A DNA stretch of 64,000 nucleotides from Mycobacteroides sp. LB1 (GTDB lineage Bacteria > Actinomycetota > Actinomycetes > Mycobacteriales > Mycobacteriaceae). Positions 7,527-16,049 of the stretch are shown in pieces. The stretch lies in the NCBI RefSeq assembly GCF_013449725.1, contig NZ_JACCFF010000004.1, positions 186,001 to 250,000 on the forward strand, read 5' to 3'. Numbering within the stretch: the first letter of the stretch is position 1; each line of letters starts with the position of its first letter. The notes beneath the pieces are model-generated. The model saw only the letters and a list, made by a program, of their open reading frames with translations, ran no database searches and was not told the origin of the DNA. Position numbers and translations under genes: made by a program.

Positions 7527-8492
7527 TTATCGCGGGGGAGTTGGTTTCAACGCCGCTTCGAGCTGGGGTGTCAGTTGTTCGAGGGCATAGATCCGGGCGA
7601 ATGGCCCGCCGAGCCGCATTGCACTCACCACCGGGCTGTTCGCCGGGATGTAGATGGCGCGCCCCTCGATGACGTTACGCAGGTTGGCAAGCGCACCCAG
7701 GGACTTGGCCTGCTCTTCGGTAGCCCCCACCACCACCAAGAGGTCCTCGTCCGCCTTGGTTTTCAGCTCGTCGTCGGGCACCGGGCCGGAGTACTTCTGG
7801 CTCAGGAACCCCAGACCGTCGAGTACCGCCCGGCGTGGATCTCGGAAGCCCACCAGGAAGGTGCCTTGCCCGTCGGCCATCCAATCGACCACGGCCGTGC
7901 GGTTGACCCAGTGCTGGTGTCCCCTGCGTATCTGGTTGTAACGGGTCCCGACCTCTTCGGATCGCTCGCGTGCCTGATCGGACTTGCCCAGTGCTCGCCC
8001 GATAGTAAAGAGCTGGGTATACCAAGGTGTTTCGGATCGGTCGAGGCGATTCTCCGAGACGACGGTCGGTGCGATCTTGGCGAGTCTGTCGTAGGTGGGT
8101 CTGTCGATATCGGCACCGGTGGCCAGGATGAGATGGGGTTTTGCAGCGGCGATGGCATCGAAATCCAGGTCGGTGCCCGAGACGATGGGAGGGTTCGCGA
8201 CCTCGGGTCGGACCCAGGGATAGGTGGGATATTCCGGCAGTGTGGACCGGATGCCGACAGGCCTGGTGCCCAACGCCTGAGCGATGTCCTGGTCGTTCCA
8301 GCCCAGGGTGACGACGCGGTCGGGCCGCCACGGCACGACCGTATTGCCATACCTGTGCGGAATGCTCAGGGGGAAACCGTCGGCAGTCTGGGGCGGCGTG
8401 GGCGCAGGTGCCGCACTGTGGTCGGAGGAACAACCGGCGAGCGCCAGCAGCGTCAGGAGCGCGGCAATCACGCGCCATCCGGCTGTTGCCAT
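7527..8492 (-). CDS. Iron-siderophore ABC transporter substrate-binding lipoprotein
   Basis: The start 'MATAGWRVIAALLTLLALAGC' is chosen because it gives a standard lipoprotein signal with a lipobox LAGC (Cys21); the longer frame adds a non-signal N-terminus. The 321 residues match FecB/FhuD-like periplasmic binding proteins: 'PDRVVTLGWNDQDIAQALGTRPVGI', 'DLDFDAIAAAKPHLILATGADI', 'LAKIAPTVV' and 'ALGKSDQARERSEEV'. It should bind a ferric siderophore at the outer face of the membrane. No permease or ATPase gene is adjacent, so it must work with a transporter encoded elsewhere or with a sensor. Confidence 0.88.
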   Translation of the reverse strand: MATAGWRVIAALLTLLALAGCSSDHSAAPAPTPPQTADGFPLSIPHRYGNTVVPWRPDRVVTLGWNDQDIAQALGTRPVGIRSTLPEYPTYPWVRPEVANPPIVSGTDLDFDAIAAAKPHLILATGADIDRPTYDRLAKIAPTVVSENRLDRSETPWYTQLFTIGRALGKSDQARERSEEVGTRYNQIRRGHQHWVNRTAVVDWMADGQGTFLVGFRDPRRAVLDGLGFLSQKYSGPVPDDELKTKADEDLLVVVGATEEQAKSLGALANLRNVIEGRAIYIPANSPVVSAMRLGGPFARIYALEQLTPQLEAALKPTPPR

Positions 8493-8713
8493 GTCGAGCA
8501 AAGTACCACCGGCCAGCGGCGATAAGCCAAAGTGACCCAAATCGGCTCGGGGTGAATCGAACGGCTGCCCATAGGGTTGCACGCCCACCACCTGCAGGAA
8601 CGTCACCAGGAGGGATATCGCTGACCAGACGTTGCCATTGACGCATGTTCGGGGCGTTCATAGGTTTGCGGCGTTCCCAGCTCGTGCTCGGGTAAGTGCA
8701 ACAGGAAGCGCCG

Positions 8714-9700
8714 ATGATCAAGCATCTCACCCGCCGCGCGACAGTCGTCCTTGTCGTGGCAGCCGCGGCCATCTCGCCCGCCGCCTATCCGGCGCTGGCG
8801 GATACGGCCACGCCGCTCAACGGACTGTTCGCGTTGAGCCCCGGCAGCTGCGCGGAGGGTCGGGCCACCGGCTCCTACTTCCGCATGATTCTGCCCGCCG
8901 GTGACGCATCCGGCCCCTACCTGGCCAATGGCGATTCGACCTGCTCGGATAACACGGTCACCCTGCTGGCGCCGGGAAGTGACGGTGGCTTGAAGTCGGG
9001 TGAATATCAGCCGCAGCCCGCCAGCGCCTTCGATGGAAACGGAAACGCGGTGTCCGGCAGCATTACTCAGCCGGTCAAGTTCTATGGCGTGGGCTTTGCC
9101 ACCGCATCCAACCAGACCGATCCGCAGACCGGTCAGGGCACCGCCACGCCCCAGATCACGGTGAGCGGCAACAAGCTCGGTGGCGATCTCAGTGCCTTCG
9201 GGGTGACGTGGAACAACCAGTTGTTCAACCAGGGATCGCCGAAACCCGGTGGCGCCTTTCCCGGTAAGACCACGCCGGTGACCGGCACCTACGACCGCAA
9301 CACCGGCGCCTTCATCGTCGAGTGGACCAGCCAGATCGTGGGCGGTCCGTTCAACGACTTCACCGGGCTGTGGCATTTGGTGGGCAAGGTCGGGGGTGGC
9401 GCCGGTGGCGCGGTCGCCGAACCATCACCCCCTCCGCCGCCGGGTGCCCCACCAGCGGCGGATGCACCGCCCGCCGCCGTGGCCGCGCCGGCTGCCCCCG
9501 GGCAGGTCGTTGTTCAGGCAGGGCAACAGGTGGTGGCGCCGCCACCGCTATCGGCCGGCCAGCAGCTCATCGCGTTGCCCGTTGACGACAACCCCCGCAC
9601 CGTGACCCCACCGTGGGTCATTGCGCTGCTGGTATTCGTGGCCATCGGTGGCGGAATCCTGTTTGTGGTGGGGGAGCGGATCTTCAGCCGTGGCCGCTGA
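8714..9700 (+). CDS. Exported protein with Pro/Ala linker and C-terminal membrane anchor, function unknown
   Basis: I do not recognise this family. The ATG follows AGGAAGCGCCG. The 328-residue protein has a signal peptide (cleavage near 'PALA-D', residue 29), a beta-rich domain (~33-215) with 'TLLAPGSDGGL', 'DPQTGQG' and 'IVGGPFNDFTGLWHLVGKV', a Pro/Ala-rich linker (~225-290), and a membrane helix near 300-320 followed by basic residues. The extracytoplasmic domain is clearly paralogous to the protein encoded third in this operon. It is first of four overlapping genes and its stop lies within the next gene. A tethered cell-envelope protein is the safest description. Confidence 0.8.
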   Translation: MIKHLTRRATVVLVVAAAAISPAAYPALADTATPLNGLFALSPGSCAEGRATGSYFRMILPAGDASGPYLANGDSTCSDNTVTLLAPGSDGGLKSGEYQPQPASAFDGNGNAVSGSITQPVKFYGVGFATASNQTDPQTGQGTATPQITVSGNKLGGDLSAFGVTWNNQLFNQGSPKPGGAFPGKTTPVTGTYDRNTGAFIVEWTSQIVGGPFNDFTGLWHLVGKVGGGAGGAVAEPSPPPPPGAPPAADAPPAAVAAPAAPGQVVVQAGQQVVAPPPLSAGQQLIALPVDDNPRTVTPPWVIALLVFVAIGGGILFVVGERIFSRGR

Positions 9701-10715
9701 GCGGTTGGCCGAGACGTCCAAAGCGGCCCTGCCCTCGTACGCGGATATCGTCGGCGAGCAGGCGGTGGTTGCCGAGGCCGGACCGGCTCCAAAACCCCGG
9801 TGGCCGTTTGTCGCACTCATCGCGCTCGGTGTGCTGCTGTTCGTGGTCCCGGTGGTCACCGGGATGTTCACGCGCGCCGCGGGTGGTCAACAGCTGCTCA
9901 CCGAGTTTCACCCCTTCGTGTCGTCGGAGGTGCTCACCAAATTCCGCGGTTACCTCGACACCGTGGATGCCGCCCGCGCCGATGTGCAGGCGACCCAGGC
10001 TGTCGCGGGCGGGCACTATGAGCGTCTGGATTCCTTTGTCGCGCAATATCCGTCGATCCGACAGGATATGAACGGTCTGCTGGACGCGGTAGACGGTCAG
10101 GTGGGCAACTACGGGAAGCTGCGCGCCGTCGGCCCGTTCGACGTGTTTCCGTTCCTGCTGGCGGTGCCGGGACTAGTCTTGGTCGGCGCCGGGGTCTGGG
10201 GTCTTCGACGGACACGAAACGGCGAAAAGGCGCTTGGTGCGCGGGTTCTCGCGGTCCTGGCGGCAGTGGTGCTGATCGCCGTACCGTTCGCTGACGGGCT
10301 CTTCTCCCGTGCTCCGGCGGGTACCCAGCTCATCGATGCCTTCACCCCGATCATGACGCATGAACGAGTGGCGGCGGTTCAGCGGCATTTCGTGGTGCTG
10401 GTCGCAGCGGAAGGGGAGCTGGACACCCAGTTCCTCGGTGATCTACGGCATCATGATCCGGCCCGCGCGGTTCCGGGTATCGACGCCTTTGTTGCCCAAT
10501 GGCAGCCCATGACAGCGGATTTCGCTTCGCTTATCGGAGTGATGGCCGACAACGTGGACAACTTCGGCAGGGTGGTAGCGCTCGATCGGATCACCGTGCC
10601 GCTGGGTTTCCGGTCATTCGACTATTTCGGGTGGTTCTTCCTGGTGCCCGGTGTACTGGCGGCCGTGGCCGCTATTGACGTGAAAGGAGCCGCACGGTGG
10701 CCAAAAAGACGATGA
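9690..10715 (+). CDS. Four-helix membrane protein with internal duplication, function unknown
   Basis: The start is a GTG 11 bases inside the previous gene; upstream in-frame codons belong to that gene's other frame. The 341 residues hold four membrane segments at about 39-60, 153-172, 183-205 and 311-329. Two halves repeat the same plan: 'VVTGMFTRAAGGQQLLTEFHPF' and 'FADGLFSRAPAGTQLIDAFTPI' occupy equivalent places, each followed by a helical external domain and a second membrane helix. The repeat suggests ancient gene duplication. It resembles no transporter or enzyme that I know; a scaffold for the two paralogous exported partners is a guess. Confidence 0.8.
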   Translation: MAAERLAETSKAALPSYADIVGEQAVVAEAGPAPKPRWPFVALIALGVLLFVVPVVTGMFTRAAGGQQLLTEFHPFVSSEVLTKFRGYLDTVDAARADVQATQAVAGGHYERLDSFVAQYPSIRQDMNGLLDAVDGQVGNYGKLRAVGPFDVFPFLLAVPGLVLVGAGVWGLRRTRNGEKALGARVLAVLAAVVLIAVPFADGLFSRAPAGTQLIDAFTPIMTHERVAAVQRHFVVLVAAEGELDTQFLGDLRHHDPARAVPGIDAFVAQWQPMTADFASLIGVMADNVDNFGRVVALDRITVPLGFRSFDYFGWFFLVPGVLAAVAAIDVKGAARWPKRR

Positions 10716-11476
10716 TGCGCAGCGCGCTTGGCGCGGCGCTGGCGGCGACGGTGCTGGTGACGGCTCCGGCCTGTGGGTCGGAGAAGCCGGCCGAGTCCGC
10801 ACTCACCGGGCTCCTGGCATTGGAGCCCGGCACGATCGACGGGAACAAGCTCAGCGGAACCTGGTTCAAGATGGTGCAACCGGGCGGCAACCCGCAAGAG
10901 GGGCCCTTCATGCCGAATGCGAATTCTCCTGTGCCGCAGGGGGCGGCGACGCTGCTCGCACCGGGCACGGATGGCGGGCTAGTCCTGGGCGGCTACCAGG
11001 GTGAACCGGATCCTGCATTCGACGAGGCCACCGGATACTCGCTGGCCACTCGCGTGACCCAGCCGACGAAGTTCTTCAACATCGAATTCGGCATCTCCAC
11101 CAACAAGATCGACCCGCAGACACGGCGCGAGCTTCTGGCGCCCTCGGCCACGGTGGCGGGCGACAAGATTACGGCGGACCTTTCCGCCTGGGCCGCCTCG
11201 TGGAACCGTCAGGAGTTCAACCAGGGCGCGCCCAAGCCGAAACCCAAGGAGCAGGCTCAGATTCCCGGCGAGGCGCGTGCCAAGCAGGTATGGGAGTTCG
11301 TCGCGGGGCGTTGGGTCGGTCGCGATTCCGTAGACGGCGAGAGTCCCAGGGCCACGGGGACATACGACAAGAACACCAAGAAGTTCACTCTCGATTGGAC
11401 AAGTCTGATCGTGGGCGGCCCGTTCAACAGTTTCACCGGGGTCTGGCACCTCGAAGGTGTGGTGAAGGACCGATGA
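10697..11476 (+). CDS. Exported (possibly lipidated) paralogue of the first operon protein, function unknown
   Basis: A GTG start 19 bases inside the previous gene gives 259 residues with signal sequence 'MRSALGAALAATVLVTAPACGSEKP'. The cysteine could be lipidated, but 'APAC' is a weak lipobox. The mature domain aligns with the first protein of this operon: 'TLLAPGTDGGL', 'TQPTKFFNIEF', 'DPQTRREL', 'GTYDKNTKKFTLDWTSLIVGGPFNSFTGVWHLEGVV'-like ends (quoted in part). It carries an extra ~35 residues around 'AKQVWEFVAGRWVGRDSVDGE' and has no C-terminal membrane helix. It is coupled to the fourth gene by ATGA. Confidence 0.78.
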   Translation: MAKKTMMRSALGAALAATVLVTAPACGSEKPAESALTGLLALEPGTIDGNKLSGTWFKMVQPGGNPQEGPFMPNANSPVPQGAATLLAPGTDGGLVLGGYQGEPDPAFDEATGYSLATRVTQPTKFFNIEFGISTNKIDPQTRRELLAPSATVAGDKITADLSAWAASWNRQEFNQGAPKPKPKEQAQIPGEARAKQVWEFVAGRWVGRDSVDGESPRATGTYDKNTKKFTLDWTSLIVGGPFNSFTGVWHLEGVVKDR

Positions 11477-12534
11477 GTCGATTGGACGAAGATGAGACGG
11501 CGGCGTTGACCCCGATGCCGGCAGCAGAGACGGCTGCGATCGCCTCCACTGGTCGGACGCCCGCCAAGGAACGCGTATTCGTGGTCGCGGTAAGGACATT
11601 CGCTGCTATTACCGTGATTGGCAGCGTGGCCGCCATCACCCAGTTGTCGTACTCACCTCCGCGAGCACCCATCGTCGGGTATCAGATCGTGAACCGCGAC
11701 GGCTCGATTCCCGAAGGGGCTATCCCCATCCCGGTGCCACCGCCGGGGCCGCAATTGGTGGCTCCCCTGCCTCGCCCTCAGACACCCTCGCATCCACCGG
11801 GGCAGGCCGCTGGACCGTTCGGTTTACTGCCTTCGGTGACCGACCGCGGCCTTCCGATATCTGTTGCTGCCCCTTGCCCTTTCGGCTGGCCCGCGCCGGG
11901 GCCGGATGAGCAGGGCGGGTTGGCGTCGCTGATCGACGTGGCACCGGCGGCTGGCGTGTTCTCATCGGAGGCGTTCGCCCCGGCCACGGCCTATGAACCG
12001 ATTCTGAAGATGATGGGTCCGGTTCTGGCCCGGATCTCCCCGTTGCTGTCCCGGCATCCGTGGGGGATCGACCAGTTCGTCACCCGATTTCAGACCGTCA
12101 TGGTGCGGATCCTCGAAGCGATCCTCCCCTACTACGGCCCCTACCGCGGCGACGTCCTCAAGGCCGAGGGTGACCTCGCGAAAGCGTTGACTCCCTTCTT
12201 GGAGAGTCTGTACAACACCCCGTCGGCGCAATGCCTTGTCGCATGGGAGGCCCAGCGCATCCGCGATGCGCGTGGGGGACGACCACCGGCGCTGCGCCTG
12301 CACGACCTCGGCAAGGTGATCGATCTGTTCCGCTCGACGCACTTCCGTGAGGGCGACGACGATCCACCACCCGCGCCGTTGCCCGTCTACGAGTACACGC
12401 CGCCGCCCGAGCCGCCACCGGCATCGGATGCCCCGGCCGCGCCGACCACGTCGCGGTCGCCGATCCCCAACTTCCCGACCCCAACTCCGACACCCGCACC
12501 GGTATCGGCTCCGGCGATCTCGTCGTCGCTGTAG
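11473..12534 (+). CDS. Single-pass membrane protein with Pro-rich regions, function unknown
   Basis: The ATG overlapping the previous stop (ATGA) is chosen; the frame is open ~270 bases further upstream but inside another gene. The 353 residues have a short cytosolic N-terminus, one membrane helix ('VFVVAVRTFAAITVIGSVAAITQL', ~35-58), a Pro-rich external stretch (~75-125), a helical central domain (~140-290; 'PILKMMGPVLARISPLLSRHPWGIDQF', partial quote) and a Pro/Thr-rich tail. This is not a family I can name. As the last of four overlapping genes it probably belongs to the same envelope assembly as its partners. Confidence 0.78.
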   Translation: MSRLDEDETAALTPMPAAETAAIASTGRTPAKERVFVVAVRTFAAITVIGSVAAITQLSYSPPRAPIVGYQIVNRDGSIPEGAIPIPVPPPGPQLVAPLPRPQTPSHPPGQAAGPFGLLPSVTDRGLPISVAAPCPFGWPAPGPDEQGGLASLIDVAPAAGVFSSEAFAPATAYEPILKMMGPVLARISPLLSRHPWGIDQFVTRFQTVMVRILEAILPYYGPYRGDVLKAEGDLAKALTPFLESLYNTPSAQCLVAWEAQRIRDARGGRPPALRLHDLGKVIDLFRSTHFREGDDDPPPAPLPVYEYTPPPEPPPASDAPAAPTTSRSPIPNFPTPTPTPAPVSAPAISSSL

Positions 12535-12566
12535 TACGCGCCTTTGGGTCGGAGTGCGGGAGGGTT

Positions 12567-12583
12567 TCCCAACCAACGGGTTG
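12567..12583. repeat. 17-base repeat copy 1 (small hairpin)
   Basis: The sequence TCCCAACCAACGGGTTG lies between the four-gene operon and the mcr-like gene. It forms a short CAACC-AACG-GGTTG hairpin. An identical 17-mer occurs at 16580-16596, where the hairpin is extended to 16 base pairs. It could act as a weak terminator for the operon, or be a dispersed element. Confidence 0.45.
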
Positions 12584-12606
12584 ACTGGGCACGCTAGGGT
12601 GGCCCC

Positions 12607-13698
12607 ATGACTGACACAGGCGTCAAGACTGGCCCTCTCGCGGGCGTAAAGGTGATCGAGCTCGGCGGCATCGGTCCCGGGCCACACGCGGCAATGATGT
12701 TGTCCGACTTGGGTGCAGATGTCATCCGGGTGCGTCGCCCCGGCGGGCTTGCCATCCCTGCCGAGGAGAAGGATCTGTTCCACCGCGGCAAGCGCCTGGT
12801 CAACCTGGACGTCAAGAAGGACACCGAGGCGCTGCTGGCGCTCGTCGACAAGGCCGATGTGCTGCTGGACCCGTTCCGGCCCGGTGTGTGCGAGCGCATT
12901 GGGATCGGGCCGCAGGAGTGCGCCAAGCGCAACCCGCGCATCATCTTCGCCCGCATGACCGGTTGGGGCCAGAACGGGCCGATGGCGGAGCGTGCCGGAC
13001 ATGACATCAACTACCTGTCGCTGACCGGAGCCCTGGGGTCCATGGGTTACCGGGACCGCCCGCCGATGCCGCCGATGAACTTGGTCGCCGACTTCGGCGG
13101 TGGCTCAATGCTTTTGGTACAGGGGATCCTGGCGGCGCTGTACGAGCGGGAGAAGTCCGGCAAGGGGCAGGTTATCGACGCCGCGATGGTCGACGGTGTC
13201 AGCCAGCTCGCCCAGATGCAGTGGACGATGTACAACAACGGCCTGCTGTTCGACGAACGGGAATCTGGGCTGCTCGACGGTGGCGCGCCGTTCTACGGCA
13301 CCTACGAGACCTCGGATGGCAAGTACATGGCGGTGGGTTCTATCGAGCCGCAGTTCTTCGCGATCTTGGTGCAGGGTCTGGGGCTGGACCCCGACAGTGT
13401 GCCGTTCCAGCTCGACAAGGCGCGGTACCCAGAGATGCGCAAGATGTTCGACGATGCCTTCAAGGCCAAGACACGCGACGAGTGGACCGAGATCTTCATC
13501 GGTACGGACGCCTGTGTGTCACCGGTGCTCACTTGGGGCGAGGCCAAGCAGGACGCACACCTGAGGGGGCGCGACACCGTGGTCGATGTCGATGGTGTGA
13601 CCCAGGCCGCGCCCGCTCCCCGGTTCTCGCGGACTCCGAGCGGTCCTATCGAGGCGTCGCCGAAGGACACCACTGAAATCGCCGATATCGGCTGGTGA
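12607..13698 (+). CDS. mcr: Alpha-methylacyl-CoA racemase (CaiB/BaiF family)
   Basis: The 363-residue protein closely follows M. tuberculosis Mcr: 'LAGVKVIELGGIGPGPHAAMM' at the N-terminus, 'RMTGWGQNGP', and the catalytic pair His132 ('AGHDINYLSL') and Asp162 ('ADFGGGSM'), matching His126 and Asp156 of the known enzyme with a constant offset of 6. It interconverts (2R)- and (2S)-methylacyl-CoA so that branched-chain fatty acids and sterol side chains can enter beta-oxidation. It is monocistronic between unrelated genes. A CoA-transferase of the same superfamily is the alternative, but the Mcr motifs are strong. Confidence 0.88.
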   Translation: MTDTGVKTGPLAGVKVIELGGIGPGPHAAMMLSDLGADVIRVRRPGGLAIPAEEKDLFHRGKRLVNLDVKKDTEALLALVDKADVLLDPFRPGVCERIGIGPQECAKRNPRIIFARMTGWGQNGPMAERAGHDINYLSLTGALGSMGYRDRPPMPPMNLVADFGGGSMLLVQGILAALYEREKSGKGQVIDAAMVDGVSQLAQMQWTMYNNGLLFDERESGLLDGGAPFYGTYETSDGKYMAVGSIEPQFFAILVQGLGLDPDSVPFQLDKARYPEMRKMFDDAFKAKTRDEWTEIFIGTDACVSPVLTWGEAKQDAHLRGRDTVVDVDGVTQAAPAPRFSRTPSGPIEASPKDTTEIADIGW

Positions 13699-13708
13699 TC
13701 TAGGCGGG

Positions 13709-13733
13709 ACTATTAGTACTGGGTACTGATAGT
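13709..13733. promoter_or_regulatory. 25-base palindrome upstream of the esterase gene
   Basis: ACTATTAGTAC (13709-13719) and GTACTGATAGT (13723-13733) are inverted copies matching at 10 of 11 positions around a 3-base centre. The element is AT-rich within GC-rich surroundings and lies 40 bases before the esterase ATG, where a promoter is expected. A dimeric repressor of TetR type is the likely binder; none is encoded next to it. Confidence 0.5.
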
Positions 13734-13772
13734 CTCACGCAAAGCAACGACGCTACGAGGAGACCCGAACCG

Positions 13773-14870
13773 ATGTCCCGTGCCCAAAAGAATGCTATGC
13801 CCGAACTTTCTGGGCCCGAGGTGACTGCTCCCGTGTACACCGGGCCGGAGTGGATGGGTAAGGCCAATTGGCATTCGGTCGCCGAGACCTACCTGTTCAA
13901 GGCATTGGGCAAGCCCGGTCTCTTCGCGATGACGCAGGCGATGTTGGCCGTCAATCGCCGGTTCCCGCAGTTTCTGCTGAACCGGCGATACGACGGGACG
14001 GAGCGGCTCATGGGCTGGGTGCCCGGCGTGCGCGGGACCCGCACCGAGCGCGTGCAGCTGCCAAACTGCCCTGCCGAGTGGACGTGGAACACCAAGAACG
14101 TACCGGGGCCCAGCTCATCAAGTGATGCGCCGGTGGTCGTCTACTTCCACGGGTCGGCATTCATCGCACTGGGCATCAACAGCCACCGCCCGCTGGTCAG
14201 CCATATCGCGCGTGACTCCGGTGCGCGGGCGCTAAGCGTGGGGTACCGGCTGTGCCCCCGCAATCTGGTCGAGGATGCCGTCGCCGACGGTGTCGATGCG
14301 TACCGGTATGTCCTGGATCAGGGTGTGGATCCGGACAACATCGTGCTGGCGGGCGATTCGGCCGGTGGCTTCCTGGCGGCGATGACCGCGATCGCGGTAC
14401 GGGACCAGGGGCTGACTCCGCCCGCGGGCTGCGTGTTGATATCGGCGGCTACCAGTAATGATATGGAGCCGAAATACGCTGCAGGCAAACGTGTTGGCGA
14501 TGCCATGTTCCCGGTGAACTTCTTGAAGATGATCAACGACGTGTTCCTGCTGCGCAACGGTGCGCGTCAGCCGGGGCCTTGCCCGGCCGACGCGGACCTG
14601 ACGGGTCTGGGGCCGTTCCTGTTGCAGGTGGGCTCGCAAGAGGCATTGCGGTCGGACTCGGAGTTGCTCGCGGAACGCCTTGTCGCCGCCGGTGTTCCGG
14701 TGCGGCTGCAGATCTTCGATCGCGCCATTCACGTGTTCCAGGTGTTCGCGCTGTCCAACCCCGATGCGCGGCGTGCCGTCGCTGAGATCACCGATTTCAT
14801 CAAGATCTTGCCGAGGCTGGCCAAGATGCGGCAGCATCCCCACACGGCTGCGGTGGGACTAGGCTCCTAG
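13773..14870 (+). CDS. Alpha/beta hydrolase of the hormone-sensitive-lipase type
   Basis: The 365-residue protein has an N-terminal extension of ~115 residues before the hydrolase core. The core shows 'VVVYFHGSAF' (HGSA at 126-129, a variant of the HGGG oxyanion motif) and the nucleophile elbow GDSAGG with Ser196. A terminal histidine is present in 'DRAIHVFQVF'; the acidic residue is probably in 'VGSQEALRSDSELL'. It should hydrolyse esters of short to medium chain acids and resembles mycobacterial Lip proteins. No signal peptide is seen. A palindromic operator candidate lies just upstream. Its 3' end overlaps the convergent dapC by 12 bases. Confidence 0.85.
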   Translation: MSRAQKNAMPELSGPEVTAPVYTGPEWMGKANWHSVAETYLFKALGKPGLFAMTQAMLAVNRRFPQFLLNRRYDGTERLMGWVPGVRGTRTERVQLPNCPAEWTWNTKNVPGPSSSSDAPVVVYFHGSAFIALGINSHRPLVSHIARDSGARALSVGYRLCPRNLVEDAVADGVDAYRYVLDQGVDPDNIVLAGDSAGGFLAAMTAIAVRDQGLTPPAGCVLISAATSNDMEPKYAAGKRVGDAMFPVNFLKMINDVFLLRNGARQPGPCPADADLTGLGPFLLQVGSQEALRSDSELLAERLVAAGVPVRLQIFDRAIHVFQVFALSNPDARRAVAEITDFIKILPRLAKMRQHPHTAAVGLGS

Positions 14871-16028
14871 CCTCGCCAGTCGGGCTATCGCCTCGTCGAT
14901 TACTGCGTCGCGTTTGGCGAAGGTGAACCGCACCAGGTGATTCCATTGGCCCGCGTAGGCGTCGCAGAAGGCGCTTACCGGAACTGCCGCCACCCCAACG
15001 GCTTCCGGGAGGCGCTGGCAGAGCTCTGCGCTGTCGCTGAACCCGAGAGGCCGCGGGTCGACGCATACGAAGTACCCACCCTCGCTGCGGTGCACCTCGA
15101 AACCCAGCCCGGCGAGAGCATCGGACAGGCGATCGCGCCTGCGCTGCAGCGACCCCCGCAAGTTCTTCACCCACGCTTGTTCGGTGTCGAGTGCTACCGC
15201 AATGGCGGGCTGAAAGGGTCCCCCGCCGACGTAGGACAGGTATTGTTTGGCGGCCCGCACTCCTGAGATCAACTCTGGTGCGCCACAAGCCCAGCCAATC
15301 TTCCAGCCGGTGCAGTTGAATGTCTTGGCGGCACTGGAGATCGTCACGGTGTGATCGGCCATCCCCGGCAGGCTGGCCATCGGCGTGTGGGTGCGCCCGT
15401 CGAACAACAGCCGTTCATAGACCTCGTCGGAAATGACGATCAGGTCGTGTTCGACGGCGAGTGCGGCGACCCGTGCCAGCTCCTCGTCGGTGAACACGGC
15501 GCCGGTCGGGTTATGCGGTGAGTTGATCACCAGCGCCGCCGTCCGGGGAGTGATCGCGGCGGCCAGCGCATCGAGGTCCAGCGCGAAGCCGTCCGCGTCG
15601 GGCACCAGGGATACCGGCACCAGCGTGGCACCGGCCATCGCCACCACCGCCGCGTAGGAGTCGTAGTAGGGCTCGATGAGGATGACCTCCGAGCCGGGCT
15701 CGACGAGCCCGAGTAGCGCCCCGGCGATTGCTTCGGTGGCGCCGACGGTGACCAGGACCTGAGTGTCCGGGTCCAGATCCTCCCCGTACCGGGCCAGCCG
15801 GTCGGCGGCGATGGCCCGGCGCAGCTCGGGAATGCCCGGGCCGGGCGGGTATTGGTTCATTCCGCTTGCGATGGCTTCGCGTGCGGCCTCCAGCATGGCG
15901 GGCGGGCCGTCCTCATCGGGAAAGCCCTGTCCCAGATTGATCGCGTCATGTTGGACGGCCAGCGCCGACATCTCGGCGAAAATCGTGGTGGCGTATGGCC
16001 GCAGCCGCCTGACGGTCCTCGGCTCCAC
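14859..16028 (-). CDS. dapC: PLP-dependent aminotransferase, DapC-like
   Basis: The 389-residue class I/II aminotransferase starts at GTG ('MEPRTVRRLRPYATTIFAEMSALA'). Conserved signatures are 'INLGQGFPDEDGPPAMLEAA', 'NSPHNPTGAVFTDEEL', 'ISDEVYERLLFDG', and the Schiff-base lysine in 'SSAAKTFNCTGWKIGWACG'. In M. tuberculosis the gene at this place next to fadA (Rv0858c) is annotated as N-succinyldiaminopimelate aminotransferase of lysine/DAP synthesis. Sequence also fits kynurenine or methionine aminotransferases of subgroup I, so the exact substrate is inferred from synteny. Confidence 0.83.
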   Translation of the reverse strand: MEPRTVRRLRPYATTIFAEMSALAVQHDAINLGQGFPDEDGPPAMLEAAREAIASGMNQYPPGPGIPELRRAIAADRLARYGEDLDPDTQVLVTVGATEAIAGALLGLVEPGSEVILIEPYYDSYAAVVAMAGATLVPVSLVPDADGFALDLDALAAAITPRTAALVINSPHNPTGAVFTDEELARVAALAVEHDLIVISDEVYERLLFDGRTHTPMASLPGMADHTVTISSAAKTFNCTGWKIGWACGAPELISGVRAAKQYLSYVGGGPFQPAIAVALDTEQAWVKNLRGSLQRRRDRLSDALAGLGFEVHRSEGGYFVCVDPRPLGFSDSAELCQRLPEAVGVAAVPVSAFCDAYAGQWNHLVRFTFAKRDAVIDEAIARLARLGA

Positions 16029-16049
16029 GGTCGCAGCCTACCGCCGGTT

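Noticed and set aside
7503..8525. 340-codon plus-strand frame opposite the siderophore-binding lipoprotein
   Set aside because: No signal or domain, whereas the minus strand has a lipobox and binding-protein motifs.
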